Below, piece after piece: positions 16,228 through 23,975 of a stretch of 23,975 bases of DNA; the first letter of the stretch is position 1; each line of letters opens with the position of its first letter. The translations under genes and the position numbers were made by a program. The stretch spans positions 1 through 23,975 of the forward strand of contig JASLEQ010000099.1 of the NCBI GenBank assembly GCA_030151135.1, given 5' to 3'. This DNA comes from Candidatus Sulfotelmatobacter sp. (GTDB lineage: Bacteria > Acidobacteriota > Terriglobia > Terriglobales > SbA1). The notes under the pieces were generated by a model, which saw nothing but the letters and a program-made list of their open reading frames with translations, was not told the DNA's origin and ran no database searches.

Positions 16228-17991
16228 TCACCCCTTCCCAGTCCCATCCTTACTCCGCAACCCAGACTCCGCCGGAGGATACTCAATCGATCCCTTGAAC
16301 TCAGAAATCTCATCCTGATGATGATCGGGGAATGGCAACTGCTTCTTGTCTCGAAGCTCCGCCACCTTCTGCGCGGCCAGTTCCGATTTCTCTTTTTCCA
16401 GCCCGGAATCGCGCGCCAGGTACAGAGTTTGCGCCGGTAGGGCCAGGCTGCCTCCAGCATCCTCCACGATATCCATCATTCTAAGGAGGAGATCTTCCCG
16501 GATCGCTGCAAATTCGTTGAAGTCTCGCGTCAGCACATACGAAAATACTTCCATGTTCAGCGAAGTTCCCGCGATATCGGTAAGCCGCACGCGCACCGTT
16601 CTCGTCTCAACTTTCGGATGGCTGTATAGAAGTTTCCGCACCTCAGACAAAACATAGCGGACATGATCCGCTTTGCTTTCGGGACGAAGGCCCAGATTGG
16701 TCTTGAACAGAATCTTGTCGCGCCGGCTGAAATTCTCCAGATTGATCGTCGCCATAGTTCCGTTCGGAACCGCCAGCAACGTGCGCTCATCCGTCCGAAC
16801 GCGAGTCGATCGCAATCCGATATCTTCGATTACTCCCGTGCGATCGCCGATCCGGCAAACGTCGCCTACCCGGAGCACTTCATCTCCTAAGATCGAAACT
16901 CCGCCAAACAAATTTTCAATCGTCTTTTGAGCGCCGAAACCGATCGCCAGCCCACCGATTCCCAGCCCGGCCAGTGCCGTGCTCATGTTGAATCCGAGAT
17001 TCCCCAGGATTGCCAGGCCGCCCAGAATAAAAATGACGAACTTCAGAATGCGCTCGCCCACCAGCATCAACGTTCCAGTACCCGCATGACCAAGTGCCAG
17101 AGCCCGGGTGCGCACCCGCCGCAGCGACCACCGGACGAAACGCCAGAAAATCCAGGTCGCACTCAGAATCAACGCGATCGACGTGATCTCAAAGTAGTAG
17201 TGCCGGGTGAGCAGCGGCATCCGTAGATAGACTACGAACACCTGGTGAATCAATGTCCCTGCCAGCAACCACGCCGGACCCGACACCGAGCGCCAGTTCG
17301 CAACGTCCATCTGGCCTCGCCGCCGCGCGTACCATCGCAACGGAATCTCCAGTATCGCGATGAGCAGCCAGCCCAATGCTGCCGCCACCGGAGCGCCGAT
17401 CAATAGCGCGGCCCATTGCCAGAGCGGCATTCCAGCCACCTGATGTTTCACCAAAACTGCGGGCAGCTTACTTTCTACCTGCCGCGCTTCCGCTTGGTCC
17501 GACAACTCGGGCAGCTTTACCAGCGTCTCCGCCGATACCAGCCAGATTTTTCCCGCAGCAGGATCCGTGACCCGCACCATGTCGAGATCATCTTCGACAT
17601 CGCCTGCCGACATCGTCCCAAGTTTTTGCCGCCCCAGCGGCACACCTTCCTGCGGAGTGCCTTCCGGCTGGTTGTAGCGGCTGGGATTTCCGCTGAACGC
17701 ATGATCCAGAACGAACTTCAACTTGGACGCAGTCTGCTCGCCCTCAGTCTGACGCCGCGCCGGAGTCATCTGAAGATATTGCGCGGCAATGCTGTAATCG
17801 CCCGCCTGCGCGGCCTTCAGAAAGCCCAGAATTGAACTCGAAGGGGTTGTGCGCCCCAGCGGATCAGAAGGAGCCGGAGTCGTGGATGCTGTGCCCTGTA
17901 GCGCCTGAGTAATTGCGGCCTGCGCGGATAAAGAAACACTGGTGCCGGCAAGTGCAATCGAGAAGAGAACGACCTGGAAGAGACGGACCAT
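16228..17991 (-). CDS. MscS-family small-conductance mechanosensitive channel with N-terminal periplasmic domain
   Basis: A 587-residue inner-membrane channel. Residues 1-25 form a signal peptide (ending LSAQA). Residues about 26-185 form an extracytoplasmic domain that begins with a low-complexity stretch. Membrane helices lie at about 189-216, 239-258, 266-285 and 316-334. The pore-lining helix follows: STALAGLGIGGLAIGFGAQK (337-356). The MscS beta domain comes next (GGVSILGDEVLRVGDVCRIG, then GVIEDIGLRSTRVRT and VPNGTM), followed by an alpha/beta C-terminal domain. The first stretch is Gly/Ala-rich as in MscS TM3. In the family, such channels release solutes on hypo-osmotic shock, and the longer forms may have additional sensing roles. 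It is transcribed alone; its upstream region carries GC hairpins and repeats. Confidence 0.94.
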   Translation of the reverse strand: MVRLFQVVLFSIALAGTSVSLSAQAAITQALQGTASTTPAPSDPLGRTTPSSSILGFLKAAQAGDYSIAAQYLQMTPARRQTEGEQTASKLKFVLDHAFSGNPSRYNQPEGTPQEGVPLGRQKLGTMSAGDVEDDLDMVRVTDPAAGKIWLVSAETLVKLPELSDQAEARQVESKLPAVLVKHQVAGMPLWQWAALLIGAPVAAALGWLLIAILEIPLRWYARRRGQMDVANWRSVSGPAWLLAGTLIHQVFVVYLRMPLLTRHYYFEITSIALILSATWIFWRFVRWSLRRVRTRALALGHAGTGTLMLVGERILKFVIFILGGLAILGNLGFNMSTALAGLGIGGLAIGFGAQKTIENLFGGVSILGDEVLRVGDVCRIGDRTGVIEDIGLRSTRVRTDERTLLAVPNGTMATINLENFSRRDKILFKTNLGLRPESKADHVRYVLSEVRKLLYSHPKVETRTVRVRLTDIAGTSLNMEVFSYVLTRDFNEFAAIREDLLLRMMDIVEDAGGSLALPAQTLYLARDSGLEKEKSELAAQKVAELRDKKQLPFPDHHQDEISEFKGSIEYPPAESGLRSKDGTGKG

Positions 17992-18014
17992 ATTCGAATC
18001 TCGCAGCCGTGTGG

Positions 18015-18034
18015 CGCGGGCGCCCCCGCCCGCG
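18015..18034. repeat. All-GC hairpin CGCGGGCG-CCCC-CGCCCGCG upstream of the mscS-like gene
   Basis: Perfect 8-bp arms made only of G and C enclose a four-base loop, about 24 bases upstream of the mscS-like start codon. It could be a REP-like element or a leader structure that affects translation. On the minus strand it would fall inside a typical 5' leader. Confidence 0.5.
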
Positions 18035-18126
18035 TATGCGTAATCAGTGGTGCATCATTGTATCGAATCTGCAGTTGCTGTTCCGAACGAGAGAAGGCGT
18101 AATGATCTCGACGCAAGCTAAGAATT

Positions 18127-18198
18127 GTCATCCTGAGCGGAGCCGTGACGTAGCGAGGCGAAGTCATGGCGGAGTCGAAAGCCTGCCCTGAGGTGACA
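18127..18198. repeat. TGTCATCCTGAGCG-type palindromic repeat, diverged copy
   Basis: It begins TGTCATCCTGAGCGGAGC and ends CCTGAGGTGACA, giving imperfect inverted ends over about 72 bases. The first 18 bases match the outer right arm of the longer palindrome at 19713-19818 (on the opposite strand) with one difference. It lies between mscS and lpd. It is a dispersed noncoding repeat, perhaps mobilised by a transposase encoded elsewhere. Confidence 0.7.
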
Positions 18199-18245
18199 GT
18201 CGCAGGGGGTCTCTGCCAACCACAGATTGACTCGCCAGCGATGAC

Positions 18246-19670
18246 TTACCCGCGTTTCGGCCGATAGATGTGCGTGCTGGTCCCGAAGAATACCTCAGCC
18301 GACTCCATCACTGTTTCGGTGAGGGTCGGATGCGGATGAATCGTCAAAGCTATGTCTTTCGCTAGTGCCGCCATCTCAATGGCCAGCACTCCTTCGGCGA
18401 TCATTTCGCCCGCTCCAACTCCAACGATTCCCACTCCCAGCACGCGCTCGGTCTGCGGATCGAAAATCAATTTCGTCATGCCCTCTGGCCGGTCCAGAGT
18501 GACGGCGCGTCCTGACGCCGCCCATGGGAATCTCGCAACCTTGATCTCGCGATTCTCTTTCTGGGCCTGCGTTTCCGTGAGCCCCGCCCACGCCACTTCC
18601 GGATCGGTGAATACCACCGCAGGAATCGCATTCGGCTCGAATGCAACTTTGTGCCCCGCGATTGCCTCGACAGCCGTTCTGCCTTCGTGCGACGCCTTGT
18701 GCGCCAGCATCGGCTCGCCAACCACATCCCCAATCGCGTAAATCGCCGGATCATCCGTCTGCAACTGCTTATTCACTTGGATGAATCCACGCTGTCCCGC
18801 TTGCACCCGCGTCTTGTCCAATCCCGGGATCTCAGAGTTTGGCCTGCGTCCCACCGAAACCAGCACGCGGTCGAACACTTTCTCCTGCTGCGTTCCATCC
18901 TGCGCCTTTAACGTCGCGCGAATTCCGTTGCCTTCGTCCTTCACTGCACCAACGGTAGTGTTCAGCAGAATTGCCTCAAACATCTTTTCGAGACGCTTGT
19001 GCAGAGGAAGCACAAGATCCCGATCCGCCCCGGGCAGCAGTCCGGGAAGCATTTCGACGACTGTCACTCGCGTCCCGAGCGCCGCGTAAACAGATCCGAG
19101 CTCGAGCCCGATATAGCCCCCGCCAACCACTAGAAGCGATCCAGGGATATCTTCCAGATTCAACGCACCCGTGGAATCCATCATCCGCGGCGTTTCGAGC
19201 TTCAACGTGGGAACTACCGCCGGCCGCGATCCAGTAGCAATAATGATGCGATCGAAACTCATCGATTCCTGAGTGCCATCGTTCTTCGTGACGTTCAGCG
19301 TATTCGAATTCTCAAAGGCCGCGCGGCCCTGCACATAGTGGACTTTCCGCTGCTTCGATAGCACCCCGAGTCCGCCCGTCAGTTTCTTGACGACGCCTTC
19401 TTTGAACGAGCGCAGCCGAGCCAAATCGATCTTGGGAGCAGGGAACTCGATCCCCCAATCCTTCGCCTGTTGCGATTCCTCAATCAGCTTCGCCACGTGC
19501 AGCAGCGCCTTCGAAGGAATGCATCCGCGGTAAAGACAAACGCCGCCCGGATTCAACTCCGGATCGATCAGCGTAACGCTCATGCCAAGATCGGCAGCAA
19601 GAAATGCGGCAGCGTATCCACCCGGACCGCCACCAATCACTGCAACTTTAAGGGATTGCGTGTCAGACAT
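18246..19670 (-). CDS. lpdA: Dihydrolipoyl dehydrogenase (E3)
   Basis: A 474-residue flavoenzyme that reoxidises the dihydrolipoyl groups of E2 and passes electrons through FAD to NAD+. I chose the ATG at 19670 ([15 protein letters not shown]) over a TTG four codons upstream. Seen: the FAD motif GGGPGG (13-18), the redox dithiol CLYRGC (Cys45, Cys50) followed by IPSKALLH, the NAD-binding [17 protein letters not shown] near 180-200, a second FAD contact [16 protein letters not shown], and the catalytic His447/Glu452 pair in HPHPTLTE. Arg replaces the usual Val before the second Cys (YRGC rather than NVGC), as in some Lpd subgroups. It is the last gene of the PDH cluster, 157 bases after aceF; the gap holds a large palindrome. 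E3 may also serve other 2-oxoacid complexes. Confidence 0.96.
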   Translation of the reverse strand: MSDTQSLKVAVIGGGPGGYAAAFLAADLGMSVTLIDPELNPGGVCLYRGCIPSKALLHVAKLIEESQQAKDWGIEFPAPKIDLARLRSFKEGVVKKLTGGLGVLSKQRKVHYVQGRAAFENSNTLNVTKNDGTQESMSFDRIIIATGSRPAVVPTLKLETPRMMDSTGALNLEDIPGSLLVVGGGYIGLELGSVYAALGTRVTVVEMLPGLLPGADRDLVLPLHKRLEKMFEAILLNTTVGAVKDEGNGIRATLKAQDGTQQEKVFDRVLVSVGRRPNSEIPGLDKTRVQAGQRGFIQVNKQLQTDDPAIYAIGDVVGEPMLAHKASHEGRTAVEAIAGHKVAFEPNAIPAVVFTDPEVAWAGLTETQAQKENREIKVARFPWAASGRAVTLDRPEGMTKLIFDPQTERVLGVGIVGVGAGEMIAEGVLAIEMAALAKDIALTIHPHPTLTETVMESAEVFFGTSTHIYRPKRG

Positions 19671-19712
19671 GTATGAGGTCAAGTCCCAAAGAAATCGAAC
19701 CTAAATACTCGC

Positions 19713-19818
19713 TGTCATCCTAAGGCGCGCATTTTGCGCCGAAGGACCTATGCATTTCGCCGACAGCATCGATGATGCCAGCAAAGTGCACAGGTCCTTC
19801 GCTTCGCTCAGGATGACA
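19713..19818. repeat. ~106-bp imperfect palindrome (TGTCATCC...GGATGACA) between lpdA and aceF
   Basis: The outer arms are TGTCATCC (19713-19720) and GGATGACA (19811-19818). The inner arms CGAAGGACCTATGCA (19740-19754) and TGCACAGGTCCTTCG (19787-19801) pair well. A small nested hairpin GGCGC/GCGCC lies at 19724-19740. The element fills most of the gap between two genes of the same operon, so it would be transcribed into a long RNA hairpin. It is related to the element at 18127-18198. Confidence 0.85.
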
Positions 19819-19827
19819 AGCTGAAAA

Positions 19828-21621
19828 CTATCCCTGCACCGACAACAAAAACGGCTGCTCAAACGCCTCCGCGATCCACCGCAGGAATCTCGCGGCGTCA
19901 GCGCCATCAATCAGACGATGATCATAGGAAAGCGAGAGCGGCAAGATCAGCCGAGGCTCAAATTTTCCGTTGATCCACTCCGGCTCCATCCGCCCGCGCG
20001 AGATGCCAAGTATTGCGACTTCCGGGAAGTTCACGATCGGAGTGAATCCAATTCCACCGATCCCGCCCAGGTTCGTGATCGTGAAGGTCCCGCCTTCCAT
20101 ATCAGACGGCGCCAGCTTCTTGTCGCGAGCCTTCTTCGAAAGCCCCGACAATTCCACCGCCAGCTCGACAATATTCTTCTTCTCGACATCGCGAATCACC
20201 GGCACCAGCAGCCCCCGGTCCGTATCCGCCGCCACGCCAATATTGATGTACTGCTTGTAAACAATTTCTTCCTTCTCAATATCGATGCTGGCATTGAATT
20301 GCGGGAAAACTTTCAGCGCCGCTGCGCAGACCTTCAACGCAATCGCAGTGACAGTCATTTTTCCGCCGGCTTCTTCTGCCTTGGGCGCAAACCGCGCGCG
20401 CAGCTGCTCGAGTTCCGTGATGTCCGCGCGATCATGCTGCGTCACATGCGGAATCGTGTTCCAGGCCTCGGCCAGATGCTCGGCCGTCTTCCGCCGCACC
20501 CCGCGCATCGAAACGCGCTCGATCTTTCCCCATTTGCCAAAGTCCGGAAGCTGCGGCTGGCGGAAGTGTCCAGCTTGCGGAGCCGCTTGCGCACTCGCCG
20601 CCGACAGAATCACGGACTTTGTGTGGACCTTTACATCATCTTCACTGATTCGTCCGCCCGGCCCGGACCCTCGCACCGCATAAATGTCGATCCCCAGCTC
20701 GCGCGCCAACCGCCGTACATGCGGCGCCGCAGGCACGGGCTGCCTATGCTCCGTACCCGCGACCTTGCCCAGTTGCGCGGGCATGCTGAATGCCGGAGTC
20801 GCCTGTTGCGGCTGGTCCGGAGGAAGCGCCTGCTCCTCCGTTTTCCCCTCAGCCTTGATCGCCGCCTGGAATGCCAAGCGCGCACCGTGCTGTCCAGAAA
20901 CATGCTCGACCGGAGCCGTTCGCGGCCGTGCAGGCTCAGCCGTGGCCGCTGTGCCTTCCAGTGTGAAGATCACCTGCCCGACCTTGATCTTCTCGCCTTC
21001 TTTTACCCGGATCTCCTTCACCACGCCGCTCACCGACGACGGCACTTCTACTACCGCCTTGTCCGTCTCCAATTCCATGACCGGCTGGCCTTCGGAGACT
21101 TTCGTCCCCGGGGAAATCATCAGGCGCACCAGATCGCCTTGCGAAATGTTCTCGCCAAGCTCCGGCAACTTGAATTCAGTTGCTCCCGAGGCGGCGCTCG
21201 ACGACCCGCGTGGAGCGGTAGTCGCTGCTGAAGGAGCCGTCTCGTGTGCCGCAGTAGAAACTTTTGCCGGTGCTGAGGCGGGAGCTTGTTTCGCAGGAGC
21301 CGGAGGAGCTGTCGTTTCTTTCACGGGTGCGGCAGAAGCCGGACCCTTGGCCGCTGCAGCCGAGCTACCATTCCCTTCCGCGCCATCCACCGTGAAGATC
21401 ACCTGCCCCACCTTGATCTTCTCGCCCTCTTTTACCCGGATCTCTTGCACGGTCCCGCTCACCGACGAAGGCACCTCAACGACAGCCTTGTCGGTCTCCA
21501 GTTCCATCACCGACTGCCCGGCATCGACCTTCGCGCCCGGTTCGACCATGAGGCGCACCAGGTCGCCCTGAGAAATGTTTTCGCCCAATTCCGGAAGCTT
21601 GAATTCAATCATTTGAGTCAT
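19828..21621 (-). CDS. aceF: Pyruvate dehydrogenase E2, dihydrolipoyl acetyltransferase with two lipoyl domains
   Basis: A 597-residue core subunit that transfers acetyl groups to CoA. Lipoyl domains lie at about 4-80 (lipoyl Lys45 in ETDKAVVEV) and about 148-223 (Lys188). They are joined and followed by Ala/Pro-rich linkers. The peripheral subunit-binding domain is at about 297-333 (PHVRRLARELGIDI, GSGPGGRISEDDV). The catalytic domain is at about 365-597, with the DHRLIDG motif (His568, Asp572) and FTITNLGGIGGIGFTP. The two lipoyl domains are nearly identical over about 75 residues and in much of their DNA, indicating recent duplication or gene conversion. There is no clear ribosome site; M4 (ATG at 21612) is an alternative start. 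The 5' end abuts an octamer repeat array. aceE lies 92 bases upstream. Confidence 0.96.
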   Translation of the reverse strand: MTQMIEFKLPELGENISQGDLVRLMVEPGAKVDAGQSVMELETDKAVVEVPSSVSGTVQEIRVKEGEKIKVGQVIFTVDGAEGNGSSAAAAKGPASAAPVKETTAPPAPAKQAPASAPAKVSTAAHETAPSAATTAPRGSSSAASGATEFKLPELGENISQGDLVRLMISPGTKVSEGQPVMELETDKAVVEVPSSVSGVVKEIRVKEGEKIKVGQVIFTLEGTAATAEPARPRTAPVEHVSGQHGARLAFQAAIKAEGKTEEQALPPDQPQQATPAFSMPAQLGKVAGTEHRQPVPAAPHVRRLARELGIDIYAVRGSGPGGRISEDDVKVHTKSVILSAASAQAAPQAGHFRQPQLPDFGKWGKIERVSMRGVRRKTAEHLAEAWNTIPHVTQHDRADITELEQLRARFAPKAEEAGGKMTVTAIALKVCAAALKVFPQFNASIDIEKEEIVYKQYINIGVAADTDRGLLVPVIRDVEKKNIVELAVELSGLSKKARDKKLAPSDMEGGTFTITNLGGIGGIGFTPIVNFPEVAILGISRGRMEPEWINGKFEPRLILPLSLSYDHRLIDGADAARFLRWIAEAFEQPFLLSVQG

Positions 21622-21703
21622 TATTCGATTCGGTCATTGAGCGACTGCCTGTGAAGATCCGCCAATGAGTGCAATCGCTCAATCACCCGATCACTCAATG
21701 GCT
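21616..21703. repeat. Octamer repeat array (consensus CAATCRCY), copy 2, at the aceE-aceF junction
   Basis: The forward octamers CAATCGCT, CAATCACC, CGATCACT and CAATGGCT (21672-21703) follow reverse-oriented ones (GGTCATTG, AGCGACTG at 21632-21647, with weaker units before them). It shares its period, consensus and inverted-arm layout with copy 1. Its left edge runs into the first codons of aceF, and its right edge ends about 10 bases from the aceE stop codon. Confidence 0.75.
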
Positions 21704-21713
21704 CAATTCTCAG

Positions 21714-23975
21714 TTAGCTGATGGCCGGATTCATCTTCTCCGGATTGATTCCCAATTCCTGCACAGCCCGTTTCACCACGTCCGTTCCGACTTTCTTCTC
21801 TCGCGCAAGCGCCCCCAGAGTTGCCAGCACGATGTGCTTGGCATCCACTTCGAAGAAGTCTCGCAACGCAACGCGATTCTCGCTCCGTCCGAAACCATCC
21901 GTTCCCAGCGAAACGAGCTGTCCCGGGACCCACTTGCCCAAGCTCTCCGGCAAGACCTTCATATAGTCCGACGCCGCAATGAACGGCCCCTGAGCATCCT
22001 TCAGCGTCTGCGTTACATACGGCACCTTCGCCGCCTCGCCCGGATGCAGCATATTCCAGCGCTCGCAATCATTCGCATCGCGATACAGCTCTTTGTAGCT
22101 GGTGACGCTCCATACGTCCGACGCCACGCCGTATTTCTCTTCAAGAATCTGCTGCGCCTTCAGCACTTCGAACATGATCGAGCCACTGCCCAGCAACTGC
22201 GCGCGAAGTTTCGCATCGTTCTTCGCCGACGCCCTGAATCGATACAGCCCTTTCAGAATGCCTTCCTTGACGCCAGCTCCATCCGGCATTTCCGGCATCG
22301 GCAGCGGCTCGTTTCCTACGGTCAGGTAATAGAACACCGACTCCTGATCGATATACATCCGCTTGATGCCGTCCTGAATAATGATCGCAATCTCGTACGC
22401 AAACGCGGGATCGTACGCCAGCAAATTCGGCACCGGCAGAGCCAGCACATGGCTGTGTCCATCCTGGTGCTGCAATCCTTCACCCGCCAGCGTAGTGCGT
22501 CCCGCAGTTCCGCCGATCAGGAATCCGCGGCAGCGCATATCTGCCGCCGCCCAGATCAGGTCCCCAATGCGCTGGAACCCGAACATCGAGTAATAGATGA
22601 AGAAGGGAATCGTGTTGATTCCGTGATTCGCATACGCGCATCCCGCCGCGATCAGCGAGCACATCGACCCGGCTTCGGTGATGCCTTCTTCGAGGATCTG
22701 CCCGTTCTTCGCTTCCTTGTAATAAAGGAGCGTGTCCATGTCGACCGGCTCGTAATTCTGTCCAACGCTCGAATAGATTCCCACCTGCCGGAACAGCGCC
22801 TCCATTCCGAACGTGCGCGCCTCGTCGGGAACGATGGGCACAATGAACTTGCCCAACTCTGGATCGCGCAGCAGTTTTGCCAGCAGGCGCACGAACACCA
22901 TCGTCGTCGAAACTTCGCGCCCGTCGGTGCCTTTGTGGAACTCCTCGAAGTGCGAATCAGGGAACGGCTTCATCGCAGCGGCACGCGGCTTCCGAGCCGG
23001 CATGTATCCGCCCAACTGTTGACGCCGCGCCTGCATGTACTTGATTTCCGCGCTGTCGTCCGCCGGACGATAGAACGGCGCTTTGTGCAACTCATCATCC
23101 GGGATGGGAATGCCAAACCGCGACCGGAACATCTCCAGTTCATCGTCGTTCAGCTTCTTCTGCTGGTGCGTGATGTTCTTCCCTTCACCCGCTTCACCGA
23201 GCCCGTATCCTTTGATCGTCTTCGCCAGCACGATCGTGGGAGCTCCCGTGTGATCCACAGCCGCCCGGAACGCTGCATGAACCTTGATCGGATCATGTCC
23301 GCCCAGCCGCATCCGCGCCAACTGGTCGTCGGACAAGTGCTCCACCATCTTCAACAGCCGCGGATCGCTGCCAAACAGGTTCTGCCGGAAATATGCGCCG
23401 CTCTCAACGAAATACTTCTGATACTGACCATCGCTGATTTCGCCCAGTCGCCGGACCAGCAACCCATCGCGATCATTCGCAATCAGACTGTCCCAATCGG
23501 ATCCCCAGATGCACTTGATCACGTTCCAGCCAGCGCCGCGGAAAATCGCTTCCAGTTCCTGAATGATCTTTCCGTTCCCGCGCACCGGACCATCGAGCCG
23601 CTGCAGGTTGCAATTCACCACGAAGATCAGGTTGTCGAGTTTCTCGCGCGACGCCAGCGTGATCGATCCCAGCGACTCTGGTTCGTCCATCTCGCCATCG
23701 CCCAGGAATGCCCAAACCTTCCCGCCCGTCGACGTCTTGAGCCCGCGGTTCTCCAGATACTTAATGAACCGCGCGTGATAGATCGCCTGGATCGGCCCAA
23801 GCCCCATCGAAACCGTCGGGAACTCCCAGAAATCCGGCATCAGCCACGGATGTGGATAAGACGAAAGGCCTCCGCCCGATTTCAGTTCACGTCGGAAATT
23901 CTCCAGCTTCTCTTTGGATAGTCGCCCCTCCAGGAACGCCCGCGAATAAATCCCCGGCGCAGCGTGTCCCTGGAA
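21714..23975 (-). CDS. aceE: Pyruvate dehydrogenase E1 (homodimeric type), 5' end beyond the window
   Basis: The thiamine-diphosphate decarboxylase of the PDH complex, with 753 residues visible down to the TAA at 21714. The frame runs off the window edge, opening with FQGHAAPGIYSRAFLEGRL, a segment near residue 140 of the roughly 890-residue AceE family, so about 140 N-terminal residues are missing. The ThDP-binding motif GDGEMDEPESLGSI is at visible residues 92-105, followed by the NCNLQRLDGPVRGNGKII segment. Downstream are EEGITEAGSM, the AGRTTLAGEGLQHQDGHSH active-site region and a C-terminal ADYMKVLPESLGKWVPGQ segment that ends the protein near the GTDGFGRS motif. It is the first visible gene of the aceE-aceF-lpdA cluster. 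This single-chain AceE type differs from the two-chain PdhA/PdhB type. Confidence 0.97.
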   Translation of the reverse strand, partial: FQGHAAPGIYSRAFLEGRLSKEKLENFRRELKSGGGLSSYPHPWLMPDFWEFPTVSMGLGPIQAIYHARFIKYLENRGLKTSTGGKVWAFLGDGEMDEPESLGSITLASREKLDNLIFVVNCNLQRLDGPVRGNGKIIQELEAIFRGAGWNVIKCIWGSDWDSLIANDRDGLLVRRLGEISDGQYQKYFVESGAYFRQNLFGSDPRLLKMVEHLSDDQLARMRLGGHDPIKVHAAFRAAVDHTGAPTIVLAKTIKGYGLGEAGEGKNITHQQKKLNDDELEMFRSRFGIPIPDDELHKAPFYRPADDSAEIKYMQARRQQLGGYMPARKPRAAAMKPFPDSHFEEFHKGTDGREVSTTMVFVRLLAKLLRDPELGKFIVPIVPDEARTFGMEALFRQVGIYSSVGQNYEPVDMDTLLYYKEAKNGQILEEGITEAGSMCSLIAAGCAYANHGINTIPFFIYYSMFGFQRIGDLIWAAADMRCRGFLIGGTAGRTTLAGEGLQHQDGHSHVLALPVPNLLAYDPAFAYEIAIIIQDGIKRMYIDQESVFYYLTVGNEPLPMPEMPDGAGVKEGILKGLYRFRASAKNDAKLRAQLLGSGSIMFEVLKAQQILEEKYGVASDVWSVTSYKELYRDANDCERWNMLHPGEAAKVPYVTQTLKDAQGPFIAASDYMKVLPESLGKWVPGQLVSLGTDGFGRSENRVALRDFFEVDAKHIVLATLGALAREKKVGTDVVKRAVQELGINPEKMNPAIS

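Noticed and set aside
20560..20620. VILSAAS segment in the E2 linker that resembles a translated TGTCATCCTGAGCG repeat
   Set aside because: The DNA matches the repeat arm over only a few bases, and Ala/Ser-rich linkers of this kind are normal in E2.
19918..21231. A 437-codon plus-strand open frame antisense to aceF
   Set aside because: Low-complexity Arg-rich product with no ribosome site; fully explained as the shadow of the E2 gene.
21669..23921. A 750-codon open frame on the plus strand, antisense to aceE
   Set aside because: Its translation is Arg/His/Gln-rich with no domain, while the minus strand encodes an unmistakable AceE. Long antisense frames are expected opposite GC-rich genes with strong third-position bias.

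Overview
The window reads as a chromosomal segment of a GC-rich, diderm, aerobic bacterium. Acidobacteriota (Terriglobia-like) is the best guess. This is inferred from gene style, not from a marker gene: a PEGA-repeat Ser/Thr-kinase-like membrane protein, a multi-permease FtsX/MacB exporter, a homodimeric-type pyruvate dehydrogenase E1, and intergenic palindromes of the TGTCATCCTGAGCG type. There are no rRNA or tRNA genes, no transposase, no integrase and no CRISPR array.

Layout. 1-1943 (minus, C-terminus cut by the window edge): hybrid sensor histidine kinase (degenerate receiver, PAS, HisKA/HATPase, receiver). 2299-2817 (plus): small coiled-coil plus winged-helix protein. 2844-8526 (minus): five-gene exporter operon, transcribed as permease, permease, permease, HlyD-type adaptor, ATPase. 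The first two permeases are tandem paralogues. 9044-11632 (plus): membrane kinase homologue that has lost its catalytic residues (pseudokinase) and carries three PEGA domains. 11913-13508 (plus): secreted phospholipase C/acid phosphatase family enzyme. A hairpin terminator separates it from 13578-15305 (minus), an unusual receiver-transmembrane-TonB_C fusion. 15516-16151 (plus): six-TM protein of unknown function. 16228-17991 (minus): MscS-type channel. 18246-23975 (minus): pyruvate dehydrogenase complex genes E1 (5' end cut off), E2 and E3.

How the parts relate. The PDH genes form a clear functional unit, with transcription order aceE, aceF, lpd, that converts pyruvate to acetyl-CoA. The exporter is also a clear unit: overlapping or nearly touching genes give one ATPase, one adaptor and three permease chains. 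The other genes are mostly envelope or signalling proteins with no proven link to each other. Three of them keep a signalling fold while altering or redeploying it: the kinase homologue (HRD to HYS, DFG to SFG), the N-terminal receiver of the histidine kinase (Glu at the phospho-acceptor position), and the receiver fused to TonB.

The 15.3-21.7 kb half is rich in short intergenic repeats: octamer arrays with inverted arms at two loci, a heptamer tandem array, an approximately 106-bp imperfect palindrome, a diverged relative of it, and GC hairpins. One of these seems to encode the tail of a protein, and another abuts a start codon. No complete new defence or biosynthetic system was recognised. 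The strongest candidates for undescribed biology are the PEGA pseudokinase and the receiver-TonB fusion.
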